Positions 1 through 5,044 of a stretch of 5,044 nucleotides of DNA are shown here, in pieces. The stretch lies in assembly GCA_945948775.1 (NCBI GenBank), contig CAMFCK010000083.1:1-5044 (forward strand). Direction: 5' to 3'. The notes beneath the pieces are model-generated. The model was given only the letters and a program-made list of their open reading frames with translations, was not told the DNA's origin and did not search any database. The translations under genes and the position numbers were made by a program. This DNA comes from an uncultured Clostridia bacterium (GTDB lineage: Bacteria; Bacillota; Clostridia; UBA1381). Numbering within the stretch: position 1 is the stretch's first letter; the number at the start of each line of letters is the position of its first letter.

Positions 1-505
1 TGAAGAACGCCACCTGACCAATCTCCATTGAAAATTCATCAATACCTACTGCAATTACCGCCTCAATTGCCGCAGCTATGACCTCCGCGTCCGCCTCAGG
101 AGTATAGGAGCCTATAAGCTCAATACCTGCCTGTGTAAATTCGCGCTGTCTTGCGCCTTGCGTCTGCTCCGCTCTGAATACGCTGCCGGTATAGCAGTAC
201 CGCTTCGGCAGCACCGACAAATCCTCCTTTGTTGCCGCCATACGCGCTATAGAGGTAGTCATATCCGGGCGAAGCGTCAGAATCCTGCCCCGCTCATCAA
301 AAAATTTAAACATATTCTCCTGCGAAATCTGCCCTCCGGCATTCGCAAAAACATCATAATATTCAAAGGTCGGCAGTTCAACCTCCTTATATCCCATTGA
401 GGCAAAAACCGACCAGATAGTAGACTCAATTTCCTTTTTCCCCGCACACTCGCCGGGCAGTATATCGCATACGCCGGTAGGCGTATGAAGCTTCCAATCC
501 GCCAT
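1..505 (-). CDS. hisZ: ATP phosphoribosyltransferase regulatory subunit HisZ (N-terminal part, cut by window edge)
   Basis: HisZ is a catalytically inactive paralogue of histidyl-tRNA synthetase. It pairs with the short form of HisG to make the first enzyme of histidine biosynthesis and to transmit histidine feedback; it is cytoplasmic. About 168 codons are visible. They begin MADWKLHTPTGVCDILPGE, the usual opening of the HisRS-like fold. They contain LRPDMTTSIARMAATK (residues 78-93), which has the HisZ form with Asp where true HisRS has LRPEGT. The motif 2 region follows (YTGSVFRAEQ at 105-114, then REFTQAGIELIG at 121-132). I place the start at the ATG at 503-505, which has an AAGGA Shine-Dalgarno about 7 nt upstream; an in-frame ATG at 509-511 sits almost on top of that site. 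The gene has its own tandem promoters and probably leads a his operon continuing to the left (hisG would be expected, not seen). HisZ is much likelier than HisRS. Confidence 0.93.
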   Translation of the reverse strand, partial: MADWKLHTPTGVCDILPGECAGKKEIESTIWSVFASMGYKEVELPTFEYYDVFANAGGQISQENMFKFFDERGRILTLRPDMTTSIARMAATKEDLSVLPKRYCYTGSVFRAEQTQGARQREFTQAGIELIGSYTPEADAEVIAAAIEAVIAVGIDEFSMEIGQVAFF

Positions 506-523
506 CTTCATTTCCTTTCCTTG

Positions 524-551
524 TACTTTATCTCGCTAAATCGCTAAAGTA
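524..551. promoter_or_regulatory. operator-like dyad with an internal direct repeat upstream of hisZ
   Basis: Perfect 7-nt inverted arms TACTTTA (524-530) and TAAAGTA (545-551) flank 14 nt. Inside and overlapping the right arm is a tandem 8-nt direct repeat TCGCTAAA (533-540 and 541-548). The element lies immediately downstream of the P2 -10 box, over the expected P2 start site, and within the P1 leader. That is the usual place for a repressor site. It could instead form a weak hairpin in the P1 transcript. The regulator is unknown; control by histidine availability is only an inference from the downstream gene. Confidence 0.4.
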
Positions 552-580
552 ATTTTACACTATATTTCCTATTATGTCAA
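552..580 (-). promoter_or_regulatory. second tandem sigma-A promoter P2 for hisZ
   Basis: On the minus strand, -35 TTGACA (580-575, 6/6) and -10 TAAAAT (557-552, 5/6) are 17 nt apart. The P2 -35 coincides with the expected P1 start site, so the two promoters are staggered by 33 bp. Transcription from P2 would start near 545 and give a leader of about 40 nt. It matches consensus as well as P1; which of them is used cannot be told from sequence. Confidence 0.7.
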
Positions 581-584
581 GTGT

Positions 585-613
585 ATTATACCCATAAACC
601 AAAAAAAAGTCAA
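585..613 (-). promoter_or_regulatory. sigma-A promoter P1 for hisZ
   Basis: On the minus strand, -35 TTGACT lies at 613-608 and -10 TATAAT at 590-585, with a 17-nt spacer. That is 5/6 and 6/6 to consensus with ideal spacing. Transcription would start near 578 and give a 5' UTR of about 70 nt before hisZ. It lies just beyond the terminator of the upstream operon, so hisZ is independently expressed. Confidence 0.85.
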
Positions 614-622
614 TATTTTACC

Positions 623-669
623 AAAAAAACCAAAAGGCTATCGCAAACAAAATTTTGCAATAGCTTTTT
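623..669 (-). terminator. intrinsic terminator of the four-gene operon
   Basis: Read on the minus strand, a 16-bp stem is formed by 669-654 and 647-632 around a 6-nt loop (653-648). It has one A-C mismatch and one G-U wobble; the core GCUAUUGC pairs with GCGAUAGC. A run of U follows, from the stem base (635-632) and then seven T at 629-623. It lies 40 nt past the HAD gene stop and just before the hisZ -35 box. On the plus strand the stem also ends in T residues, but no plus-strand gene ends here. Confidence 0.8.
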
Positions 670-708
670 ATTAGGAGATCCGAATTAATAACCTGCGGCT
701 AAAGTCTT

Positions 709-1527
709 TTAAAATTGCATTATTCCCTTTTCCACGCTTTCAATTACAGCCTTCAAGGCGTCATGGTTATTATCCACCGTAATATAATCCGCAGCATCGC
801 GCACCGCAGGAACGGCATTTGCAACCGCCACTCCTATCTGCGCCATTCTTACCATGGTAATATCATTTTCATTATCGCCCACGCCTATTGTCCGCTCCGG
901 CGCTATACCGAGAATTTTTGCCAGTTCCAGCATAGCATCTCCCTTTGACGCACCCTTTGGAAGCATCTCATAGTAGTTGGGACTGCTTTGTATATAGTTG
1001 TAGCAATCTGCAAATTCCGATTCGGCTATCAGCGCTTTTAGCGCAGGCAGCTCGTCACTTTTTACCATAAATATCGCCTTTATCCAATCCTCGGATATAT
1101 TGCGGAAATCCGCATAGTTATCATCAAATTTTTCGATTTCAAACTGCTTTCTGATTATTTCGTTCGAACGGCAGCAATATACCTTATCCTTAGTGCATAC
1201 CTCAATAGCCGCCTGCGGCATAGATTTTTCCACCATCTCGACCACAGCGGCAGCTTTTTTGTCAAGGCTGCGTGACCAGAGCAGCTTTTCGCCGCGAAAA
1301 TCATATATTCCGGCGCCGTTAAAGCATATTATCGGCGTATTCGGAACAATATAGTCAAGTGCAAGCCTTGCACCCATAGGCACGCGTCCTGTGGCAAAGG
1401 CGAAGCTGCCCCCCTCCGACATAAAATATTCTATTGCCGCTTTATTTTCCGCGGATATTCTCTTATCTGTCGTCAGCAGCGTATCGTCCATATCACTGCA
1501 AAGCAGAATTGCGTCAAATTTTCCCAT
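709..1527 (-). CDS. Cof-type HAD-superfamily phosphatase (class IIB)
   Basis: This 272-residue protein has the usual length and all four HAD motifs of the Cof/YbjI/YidA-like class IIB hydrolases. Motif I is DMDDT (D12 nucleophile, D14 acid/base), motif II is ATGR with T46, motif III is K195 in KGASKGD, and motif IV is GDNEND (217-222) for Mg2+ binding. The region between about 80 and 190 is the C2-type cap that determines substrate. Family members dephosphorylate sugar phosphates, FMN, pyridoxal phosphate and similar small metabolites in the cytoplasm; the substrate here cannot be read from sequence. The ATG at 1525-1527 is preceded by AAAGGGGTG (1546-1538), which overlaps the stop codon of the ABC gene; the intergenic gap is 17 nt. 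It is the last gene of the operon, followed by the terminator at 669-623. Confidence 0.93.
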   Translation of the reverse strand: MGKFDAILLCSDMDDTLLTTDKRISAENKAAIEYFMSEGGSFAFATGRVPMGARLALDYIVPNTPIICFNGAGIYDFRGEKLLWSRSLDKKAAAVVEMVEKSMPQAAIEVCTKDKVYCCRSNEIIRKQFEIEKFDDNYADFRNISEDWIKAIFMVKSDELPALKALIAESEFADCYNYIQSSPNYYEMLPKGASKGDAMLELAKILGIAPERTIGVGDNENDITMVRMAQIGVAVANAVPAVRDAADYITVDNNHDALKAVIESVEKGIMQF

Positions 1528-1544
1528 TTATCCAATGCACCCCT

Positions 1545-3200
1545 TTAATGCCGTTGTTCATTTTTTGTCACATAGCACACCGCGTCGCATATATCAAACG
1601 CCGCCTGCTTATGGCTTACAATTATGCAGGTTTTGTCGGTCATGCCCCGTACCGCCTCAAGCAGCGCATGTTCTGTTTCAGAGTCAAGCGCTGAGGTCGA
1701 CTCGTCAAGCAGCAGTATCGGCGCGTCATGCAGCAGCGCGCGCGCTATTGAAAGCCGCTGCACCTGTCCCTCCGAAAGACCGAGCCCCTTTTCTCCCAGT
1801 CTGGTGTCAAGTCCCTCATCAAGCGTGCATATAAAGTCCCATATCTGCGCTACCTTTGCGGCGTGGATTATTTCCGGCTCTGCCGCGTTTGGCTTTGCAA
1901 AACAGATATTCTCACGTATTGTACCCGATAAAATCAGATTTCCCTGAGGCACATACGAGAAAAGACTGCGCGTTCTTTTTCCTACTTCGATATTTCTATC
2001 ACCGCATGATATATATATTCTGCCCGATTCAGGCTTTAAAATACCAAGCAAAAGCTTAATTGCCGTGCTTTTTCCGGCGCCGGATTCGCCGGCGATAACC
2101 ACGCAGCCGCCCTTCTTTATACGCATATTGATGCCTGATACCACAGAATCCTCGCTATAGCGGAAGGTTACATTGTCATATACTATTTCCTGCATCATGT
2201 CATATACGCCGTCAGGAAGAATGTCTCCGGTTTCCTCCTCATCCGGAAGCTTTTCAAAATCTATCAGACGTTCTGCAGAAGCTGTAACGGCGAACGCCTG
2301 CGGCACAAGACTCGACACGCTCTTAAACGGAGTCTGTATTTTATTTACAAGCTGAAGTATGGCTGTGACATCTCCGTAGCTCAGCATTCCTGACGCCAAA
2401 CGATATGCGCCGTATGCAAGAGCAAAATAATAGCCTGCGTTAAATATAATAAACATCCCAACATTTGCTACCACAGATATGCATACGCGTATAACCTTAA
2501 GCCGATAGCTGCGGTGCTGAAGCTCTTCCGAACGGTCAAGAACCCTTTCCTCGTTGCAAAAGGACTTTACAACCAGCAAATTCTGCAGTATTTCAAGCAT
2601 AAAGCCTTTTGTTTCCCCGTCCGCCTCCTGGCATTTTTTATGCAGTAGCTTGTATTTTGATGAATAAAGCCGCGCCCCGATACCGACAAGCGGCCCTACT
2701 GCAAGAATTATCAGCGCAAGCGTTGAATCTATCGACCAAAGCATAACAAAGCCGCCGACAATACTTGTTATAAACAGCGCCGCAGACGGTATTATACCTA
2801 TAACGCCGTTTACAATAGTTGAAACATCGCTGTTCAAGCGATTCAACAGCTCTCCCGAATGGTATTTTGCAACATCAAGATACTGCTTGTCCATCAATAT
2901 TTTGAACACATGCCGTTTCAGCGCTATCTCAAATCTTGAACATGCATGAACATTAATGAAGTTTATGCCTATCTGCATTGCAAGCTGAACCGCTAAAAGC
3001 AGCACAAGCACTATGCATGCCGTTCTAAGGCTGCCCTGCATAGCTCCGGTGGCAATATCTATGACCTCTTTTGATGCTGAAACAAATCTTAGCTGCAAAA
3101 GCGAATATACTACGCTCAGAACCGTAAGCATAAGTATCAGCAGTCTGCTCTGCCGACTGTTTTTCCACAGCCACAGATATGCATTGTTCTTACTACTCAA
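1545..3200 (-). CDS. ABC exporter half-transporter (fused permease and ATPase)
   Basis: This 551-residue protein has an N-terminal type I exporter membrane domain and a C-terminal nucleotide-binding domain. Hydrophobic segments are seen near residues 19-40, 60-80, 131-155, 157-178 and 240-265, with a weaker sixth near 270-290. ATPase elements are all present: A-loop Y348, Walker A GESGAGKST (371-379, K377), Q-loop Q419 in YVPQGN, signature LSEGQ (475-479), Walker B ILLLDE (495-500, catalytic E500), D-loop SALD and H-loop H530. It probably acts as a homodimer in the membrane, since no partner half-transporter is adjacent. Substrate is unknown; lipid, peptide or drug export are family options. 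The start is TTG (3200-3198), with AGGAGG 10 nt upstream inside the glycosylase gene. That gene's TGA overlaps the TTG as TTGA, indicating translational coupling. The next in-frame Met (residue 24) would cut into membrane segment 1. Confidence 0.95.
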   Translation of the reverse strand: MSSKNNAYLWLWKNSRQSRLLILMLTVLSVVYSLLQLRFVSASKEVIDIATGAMQGSLRTACIVLVLLLAVQLAMQIGINFINVHACSRFEIALKRHVFKILMDKQYLDVAKYHSGELLNRLNSDVSTIVNGVIGIIPSAALFITSIVGGFVMLWSIDSTLALIILAVGPLVGIGARLYSSKYKLLHKKCQEADGETKGFMLEILQNLLVVKSFCNEERVLDRSEELQHRSYRLKVIRVCISVVANVGMFIIFNAGYYFALAYGAYRLASGMLSYGDVTAILQLVNKIQTPFKSVSSLVPQAFAVTASAERLIDFEKLPDEEETGDILPDGVYDMMQEIVYDNVTFRYSEDSVVSGINMRIKKGGCVVIAGESGAGKSTAIKLLLGILKPESGRIYISCGDRNIEVGKRTRSLFSYVPQGNLILSGTIRENICFAKPNAAEPEIIHAAKVAQIWDFICTLDEGLDTRLGEKGLGLSEGQVQRLSIARALLHDAPILLLDESTSALDSETEHALLEAVRGMTDKTCIIVSHKQAAFDICDAVCYVTKNEQRH

Positions 3201-3709
3201 GAATTACAATCCTCCTGTCCTACGATAGCATCAAAAATAATGCGGTATTCGCCGATAAGCCTGTCTAAACTCATTCGCGCATTTGCAGCGGAGGTAGAGG
3301 GAAGTCCGACCGCTTTTATTCCGGTTTTGGCAGCGCAGCAGCGGTTATAAAGCCTGTAGGCTGTGCCGCCTGTTGTGAAAATGCTTTCGATCTGCGTTTT
3401 TGCGGCAAGCCATGCAATATCGTTCGGCACGGGATTTTTAATGCTTGCATCCGCCGCGCCGTCAATGTCACAGCTTGCAAGCACATCCCACAGCGCAATT
3501 CCGTGCTTTAGCGCAAAGGCTTTGCGAGCGTCGGTCCCCTGCGGAGTCTTTTCGCCGAACACCGCAGCCAGCACCGGCCAGAAGCGATTTTGCGGATGTG
3601 CGTAATAAAAGCCCTCCTCCCGCGATTTCGGCGATGGCATCGTTCCGAGTATCAGCACGCGGGAATGTTCGTCAAAAACCGGCTCTATCGTATGAAATAC
3701 CTGCTCCAT
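3197..3709 (-). CDS. DNA-deoxyinosine (hypoxanthine-DNA) glycosylase, UDG superfamily family 6
   Basis: The 170-residue product matches the HDG branch of the uracil-DNA glycosylase superfamily, whose members excise hypoxanthine (deaminated adenine) from DNA to start base excision repair. It opens MEQVFHTIEPVFDEHSRVLILG. Motif 1, GTMPSPKSREEGFYYAHPQNRFWPV (in two parts, residues 22-36 and 37-46), includes N41 of HPQNRFW, near the Asn reported as important in the archaeal HDG. Motif 2 is GLPSTSAAN (135-143). An in-frame TTG at 3733 would add eight residues, but it lies in the upstream coding region and has no convincing ribosome site. The ATG at 3709-3707 has AGAGGGG 11 nt upstream and begins 1 nt after the upstream stop (TGATATG). 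The 3' end overlaps the ABC gene by TTGA. Activity on hypoxanthine rather than uracil or xanthine is inferred from family membership. Other UDG families are less likely because neither the GQDPYH motif nor Cys iron-sulfur ligands are seen. Confidence 0.87.
   Translation of the reverse strand: MEQVFHTIEPVFDEHSRVLILGTMPSPKSREEGFYYAHPQNRFWPVLAAVFGEKTPQGTDARKAFALKHGIALWDVLASCDIDGAADASIKNPVPNDIAWLAAKTQIESIFTTGGTAYRLYNRCCAAKTGIKAVGLPSTSAANARMSLDRLIGEYRIIFDAIVGQEDCNS
3211..3216 (-). promoter_or_regulatory. ribosome binding site that fixes the TTG start of the ABC gene
   Basis: AGGAGG on the minus strand, a perfect Shine-Dalgarno, sits 10 nt before the TTG at 3200-3198. It lies within the last codons of the upstream glycosylase gene. 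No ATG or GTG is in frame nearby, so a TTG start with coupling to the upstream gene's termination is the best reading. Confidence 0.85.
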
Positions 3710-3710
3710 A

Positions 3711-4817
3711 TCAGAAACAGCCCCTCTTTTCAAAAATGAAATATCCGTCCGGCGCTGCTGTATTCACAATATTAACCGGCATATTTTCCATTGTATAATA
3801 GCAAAGCTCATCAAGACGCTTGAAAACATAACCGCGGCTTTGCAGATATTCTATAACCTGAGCGAGCGACTGTGCGGTTGCGCGTCTTGCCGCAGAATCC
3901 TCCATCAGCATTACCATCGGCTTTGAGCCATAATTATTTTTGACATAATCCGCTATCTGTGAAGCATTACGCGAGCCGTCGTCACCGTTTTCAGCGTTCC
4001 AGTCAATAAAGTAATAACCGTTTTGCGCAAGCTTTGCTTTAAAATCCTGCTTTACCGTCCCGTATACTCCGGAATTAAAGCTTCCGCCCGGAAAACGCAC
4101 AAGCTTAAACGGCTCCTCACCCGTTATTTCTAAAATAAGAGCTTCCGTTTTCTGAATTTCACCAAAGAAGCTGTCCCAGCTTTTATAAATTGTACTGTAC
4201 TTTTGTGTATATGTATGGTTAACAAGCAAATGCCCCTCATCATAGGTACGCTTTGCCAGCTCGCGGTTTTCTTCAAGCTTTTCCCCAAGCTCAAAAAATG
4301 TTGCTTTGACGTTATATTTTGCCAACGTATCCAATATCTGAGGAGTTGTGACGCTGTTAGGTCCGTCATCAAAGGTAAGACAGCATATCTTTTCCTCCTC
4401 GCCCTCCGCTGTTTTGAAAATGGTTAACAAATCATTCATTTCGGCGGCAGCCGGATACACTCCCACATTAGACAAAAGCTCTGAGTCGTGATAGTCGGTT
4501 CCGTAAACCTCGTCAGCTTCAGGCTGTGCTTCCGGCTCCGGCTCCTCTGTCTGCTCCGGCTGTGCTGTCGGTTCAGCTTCCGGGTGTGTGCCTGCGGTCT
4601 GCTTTATACTTGACGCAAGTCTTGTTAATCCGGTTATCGGATTAAACTCAGGCAGACTTCCTTTGAAAACTTCGACCGCGCCGAAGCCTCCGGCACAAAT
4701 CGCCAGCAAAACCACTATTGTAACGACAATGCGCCTGTTGCGCCTTTTTTTTCTTTTTCGCTCCCTCATTCTGCGTGCGCTGCGCGAATTTGGGGTATAG
4801 CTGTACCTTCTGTCCAT
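3711..4817 (-). CDS. membrane-anchored NodB-fold polysaccharide deacetylase-like protein with altered active site
   Basis: The product has 368 residues. A very basic cytoplasmic tail (about 1-29) is followed by one membrane segment (about 30-48), a Pro/Glu-rich extracellular linker (about 78-103), a NodB homology domain (about 142-335) and a short tail. Relatives remove N- or O-acetyl groups from peptidoglycan or other envelope glycans outside the cell. Motif 1 is TFDDGP (D150, D151). Motif 2 reads NHTYTQ, with metal His H201 but Gln205 where the second metal His normally sits. Motif 3 is RFPGGS (241-246) and motif 4 DWN (272-274). Motif 5 is LMEDS, with Glu306 where the catalytic His of LMHDS is expected. 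Two of the five key residues are therefore changed, while the frame is intact. The ATG at 4817-4815 has AAAGGAG 7 nt upstream. An in-frame TTG at 4838 would place that ribosome site inside the gene, so I reject it. This is the first gene of the operon. The fold is certain; catalytic activity is doubtful. Confidence 0.92.
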   Translation of the reverse strand: MDRRYSYTPNSRSARRMRERKRKKRRNRRIVVTIVVLLAICAGGFGAVEVFKGSLPEFNPITGLTRLASSIKQTAGTHPEAEPTAQPEQTEEPEPEAQPEADEVYGTDYHDSELLSNVGVYPAAAEMNDLLTIFKTAEGEEEKICCLTFDDGPNSVTTPQILDTLAKYNVKATFFELGEKLEENRELAKRTYDEGHLLVNHTYTQKYSTIYKSWDSFFGEIQKTEALILEITGEEPFKLVRFPGGSFNSGVYGTVKQDFKAKLAQNGYYFIDWNAENGDDGSRNASQIADYVKNNYGSKPMVMLMEDSAARRATAQSLAQVIEYLQSRGYVFKRLDELCYYTMENMPVNIVNTAAPDGYFIFEKRGCF

Positions 4818-4818
4818 C

Positions 4819-4842
4819 TTACTTCTCCTTTCGGACAAACAT
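4819..4842 (-). CDS. possible seven-codon leader ORF before the NodB-fold gene
   Basis: An ATG at 4842-4840 opens the frame MFVRKEK and stops at TAA (4821-4819), 1 nt before the main ATG (TAAGATG). A GAGGAA ribosome-site-like element lies 4 nt upstream (4852-4847). The main gene's AAAGGAG lies inside this mini-ORF. In the same frame an earlier ATG (4854) has no ribosome site. The arrangement would couple leader translation to the main gene, but an ORF this short can arise by chance. Confidence 0.25.
   Translation of the reverse strand: MFVRKEK
4825..4831 (-). promoter_or_regulatory. ribosome binding site that fixes the ATG start of the NodB-fold gene
   Basis: AAAGGAG on the minus strand lies 7 nt before the ATG at 4817-4815. 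It lies within the extension that would be translated from an upstream in-frame TTG (4838), so the shorter 368-residue protein is preferred. Confidence 0.85.
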
Positions 4843-4863
4843 AAAGTTCCTCATAATACACTT

Positions 4864-4892
4864 ATTCTATCATATTCTGTTGATATATTCCA
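4864..4892 (-). promoter_or_regulatory. probable promoter of the four-gene operon (extended -10 type)
   Basis: On the minus strand an extended -10, TGATAGAAT, occupies 4872-4864 (hexamer TAGAAT at 4869-4864). Only a poor -35 (TGGAAT at 4892-4887, spacer 17 nt) is present, which fits the TGn extension compensating. Transcription would start near 4857, giving a leader of about 40 nt. It is divergent from the promoter at 4910-4938. Confidence 0.5.
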
Positions 4893-4909
4893 CCTTTTTT
4901 TATATTTTT

Positions 4910-4938
4910 TTGTTAAAACATGCGATTTCGGATAAAAT
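4910..4938 (+). promoter_or_regulatory. probable sigma-A promoter of the plus-strand gene at 4995
   Basis: TTGTTA (4910-4915, 4/6) and TAAAAT (4933-4938, 5/6) are separated by 17 nt. The -35 adjoins T-rich tracts at 4895-4901 and 4905-4911, which could act as an UP-like element. Transcription would start near 4945 and leave an A-rich leader of about 50 nt. A weaker alternative uses TTGATA at 4880-4885. Confidence 0.5.
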
Positions 4939-4994
4939 AGAAGTGAAAAAGGCAAAAAAATAAAAAAATTTGTTCTGAAACGGAGGCAGAGATA

Positions 4995-5044
4995 ATGAAA
5001 AAACCAAAGAAGCTTCCTTTTTCCGAGGACTATAACATGAGTAA
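4995..5044 (+). CDS. 5' end of an unidentified gene (first 16 codons, cut by window edge)
   Basis: The ATG at 4995-4997 follows CGGAGG (4981-4986) by 8 nt, an excellent ribosome site, and a promoter candidate lies about 60 nt further up. The visible product, MKKPKKLPFSEDYNMS, is lysine-rich at the start and has no hydrophobic signal segment, so it looks cytoplasmic. That is too little to name a family. It is divergent from the four-gene operon and may share regulation with it. Confidence 0.75.
   Translation, partial: MKKPKKLPFSEDYNMS

Noticed and set aside
158..400. Plus-strand open frame of 80 codons
   Set aside because: It lies entirely opposite hisZ, whose frame is clearly recognisable, and has no ribosome site or family resemblance.
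506..620. T-box or other riboswitch in the hisZ leader
   Set aside because: The longest leader (from P1) is about 70 nt, with no T-box sequence and no terminator hairpin before hisZ, so there is no room for one.
632..669. Bidirectional terminator serving a plus-strand gene
   Set aside because: The hairpin could work weakly on the plus strand, but no plus-strand gene ends to its left, and base pairing is better on the minus strand.
1391..1834. Plus-strand open frame of 147 codons across the HAD/ABC junction
   Set aside because: It is antisense to two well-identified genes, with low-complexity translation and no ribosome site; a shadow of biased codon use.
1545..3200. LSEGQ instead of LSGGQ in the ABC signature as a defect
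   Set aside because: LSEGQ is a common functional variant in bacterial exporters, and all other ATPase motifs, including the catalytic Glu and H-loop His, are intact.
3445..3798. Plus-strand open frame of 117 codons opposite the glycosylase gene
   Set aside because: It is antisense to an identified gene and its translation shows no domain, signal or ribosome site.
4509..4586. Short repeats of a GGCTGTGCT/CCGGCTC type suggesting a tandem repeat element
   Set aside because: They encode the Pro/Glu/Ala-rich linker of the NodB-fold protein in frame; low-complexity coding sequence explains them.
4775..4963. Plus-strand open frame of 62 codons reaching into the divergent intergenic region
   Set aside because: It starts at GTG without a ribosome site opposite the NodB-fold gene start. 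Its hydrophobic part comes from translating T-rich promoter DNA, and it runs through the promoter candidate of the next gene.

Overview
The window looks like a chromosomal segment from a Gram-positive anaerobe of the Clostridia type; a gut Oscillospiraceae/Ruminococcaceae-like lineage is my guess, not a proof. The grounds are strong AGGAGG-type ribosome binding sites, consensus sigma-A promoters, a membrane-anchored NodB-type deacetylase, a HisZ-type histidine regulatory subunit, moderate GC inside genes and very A/T-rich intergenic DNA. No mobile element, CRISPR array, tRNA or rRNA is visible.

Layout from left to right. Positions 1-505 hold the 5' part of hisZ on the minus strand, which runs off the left edge. 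Its upstream region (506-622) has two well-formed tandem sigma-A promoters and an operator-like dyad. A minus-strand intrinsic terminator (623-669) closes the next transcription unit. That unit is a compact four-gene minus-strand operon, in transcription order: membrane-anchored NodB-fold protein (4817-3711), family 6 uracil-DNA-glycosylase-superfamily protein or hypoxanthine-DNA glycosylase (3709-3197), ABC exporter half-transporter (3200-1545) and Cof-type HAD phosphatase (1527-709). The junctions are a 1-nt gap, a 4-nt TTGA overlap and a 17-nt gap, so the four genes are very probably co-transcribed and partly translationally coupled. A divergent A/T-rich intergenic region (4818-4994) carries a promoter candidate for the operon and another for a plus-strand gene of which only the first 16 codons are seen (4995 onward).

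The genes do not form an obvious pathway: the operon mixes envelope, DNA-repair, export and phosphatase functions. The most notable observation is that the NodB-fold protein keeps the catalytic Asp pair, the first metal His and the RFPGGS and DWN motifs. It has Gln in place of the second metal-binding His and Glu in place of the motif 5 catalytic His, in an otherwise intact frame. This suggests an altered or non-catalytic deacetylase. For three genes the start codon is settled by the Shine-Dalgarno sequence: the ABC gene really starts at TTG, while the glycosylase and deacetylase start at internal ATGs rather than at upstream TTG codons. I see no clear, previously undescribed multi-gene system here.
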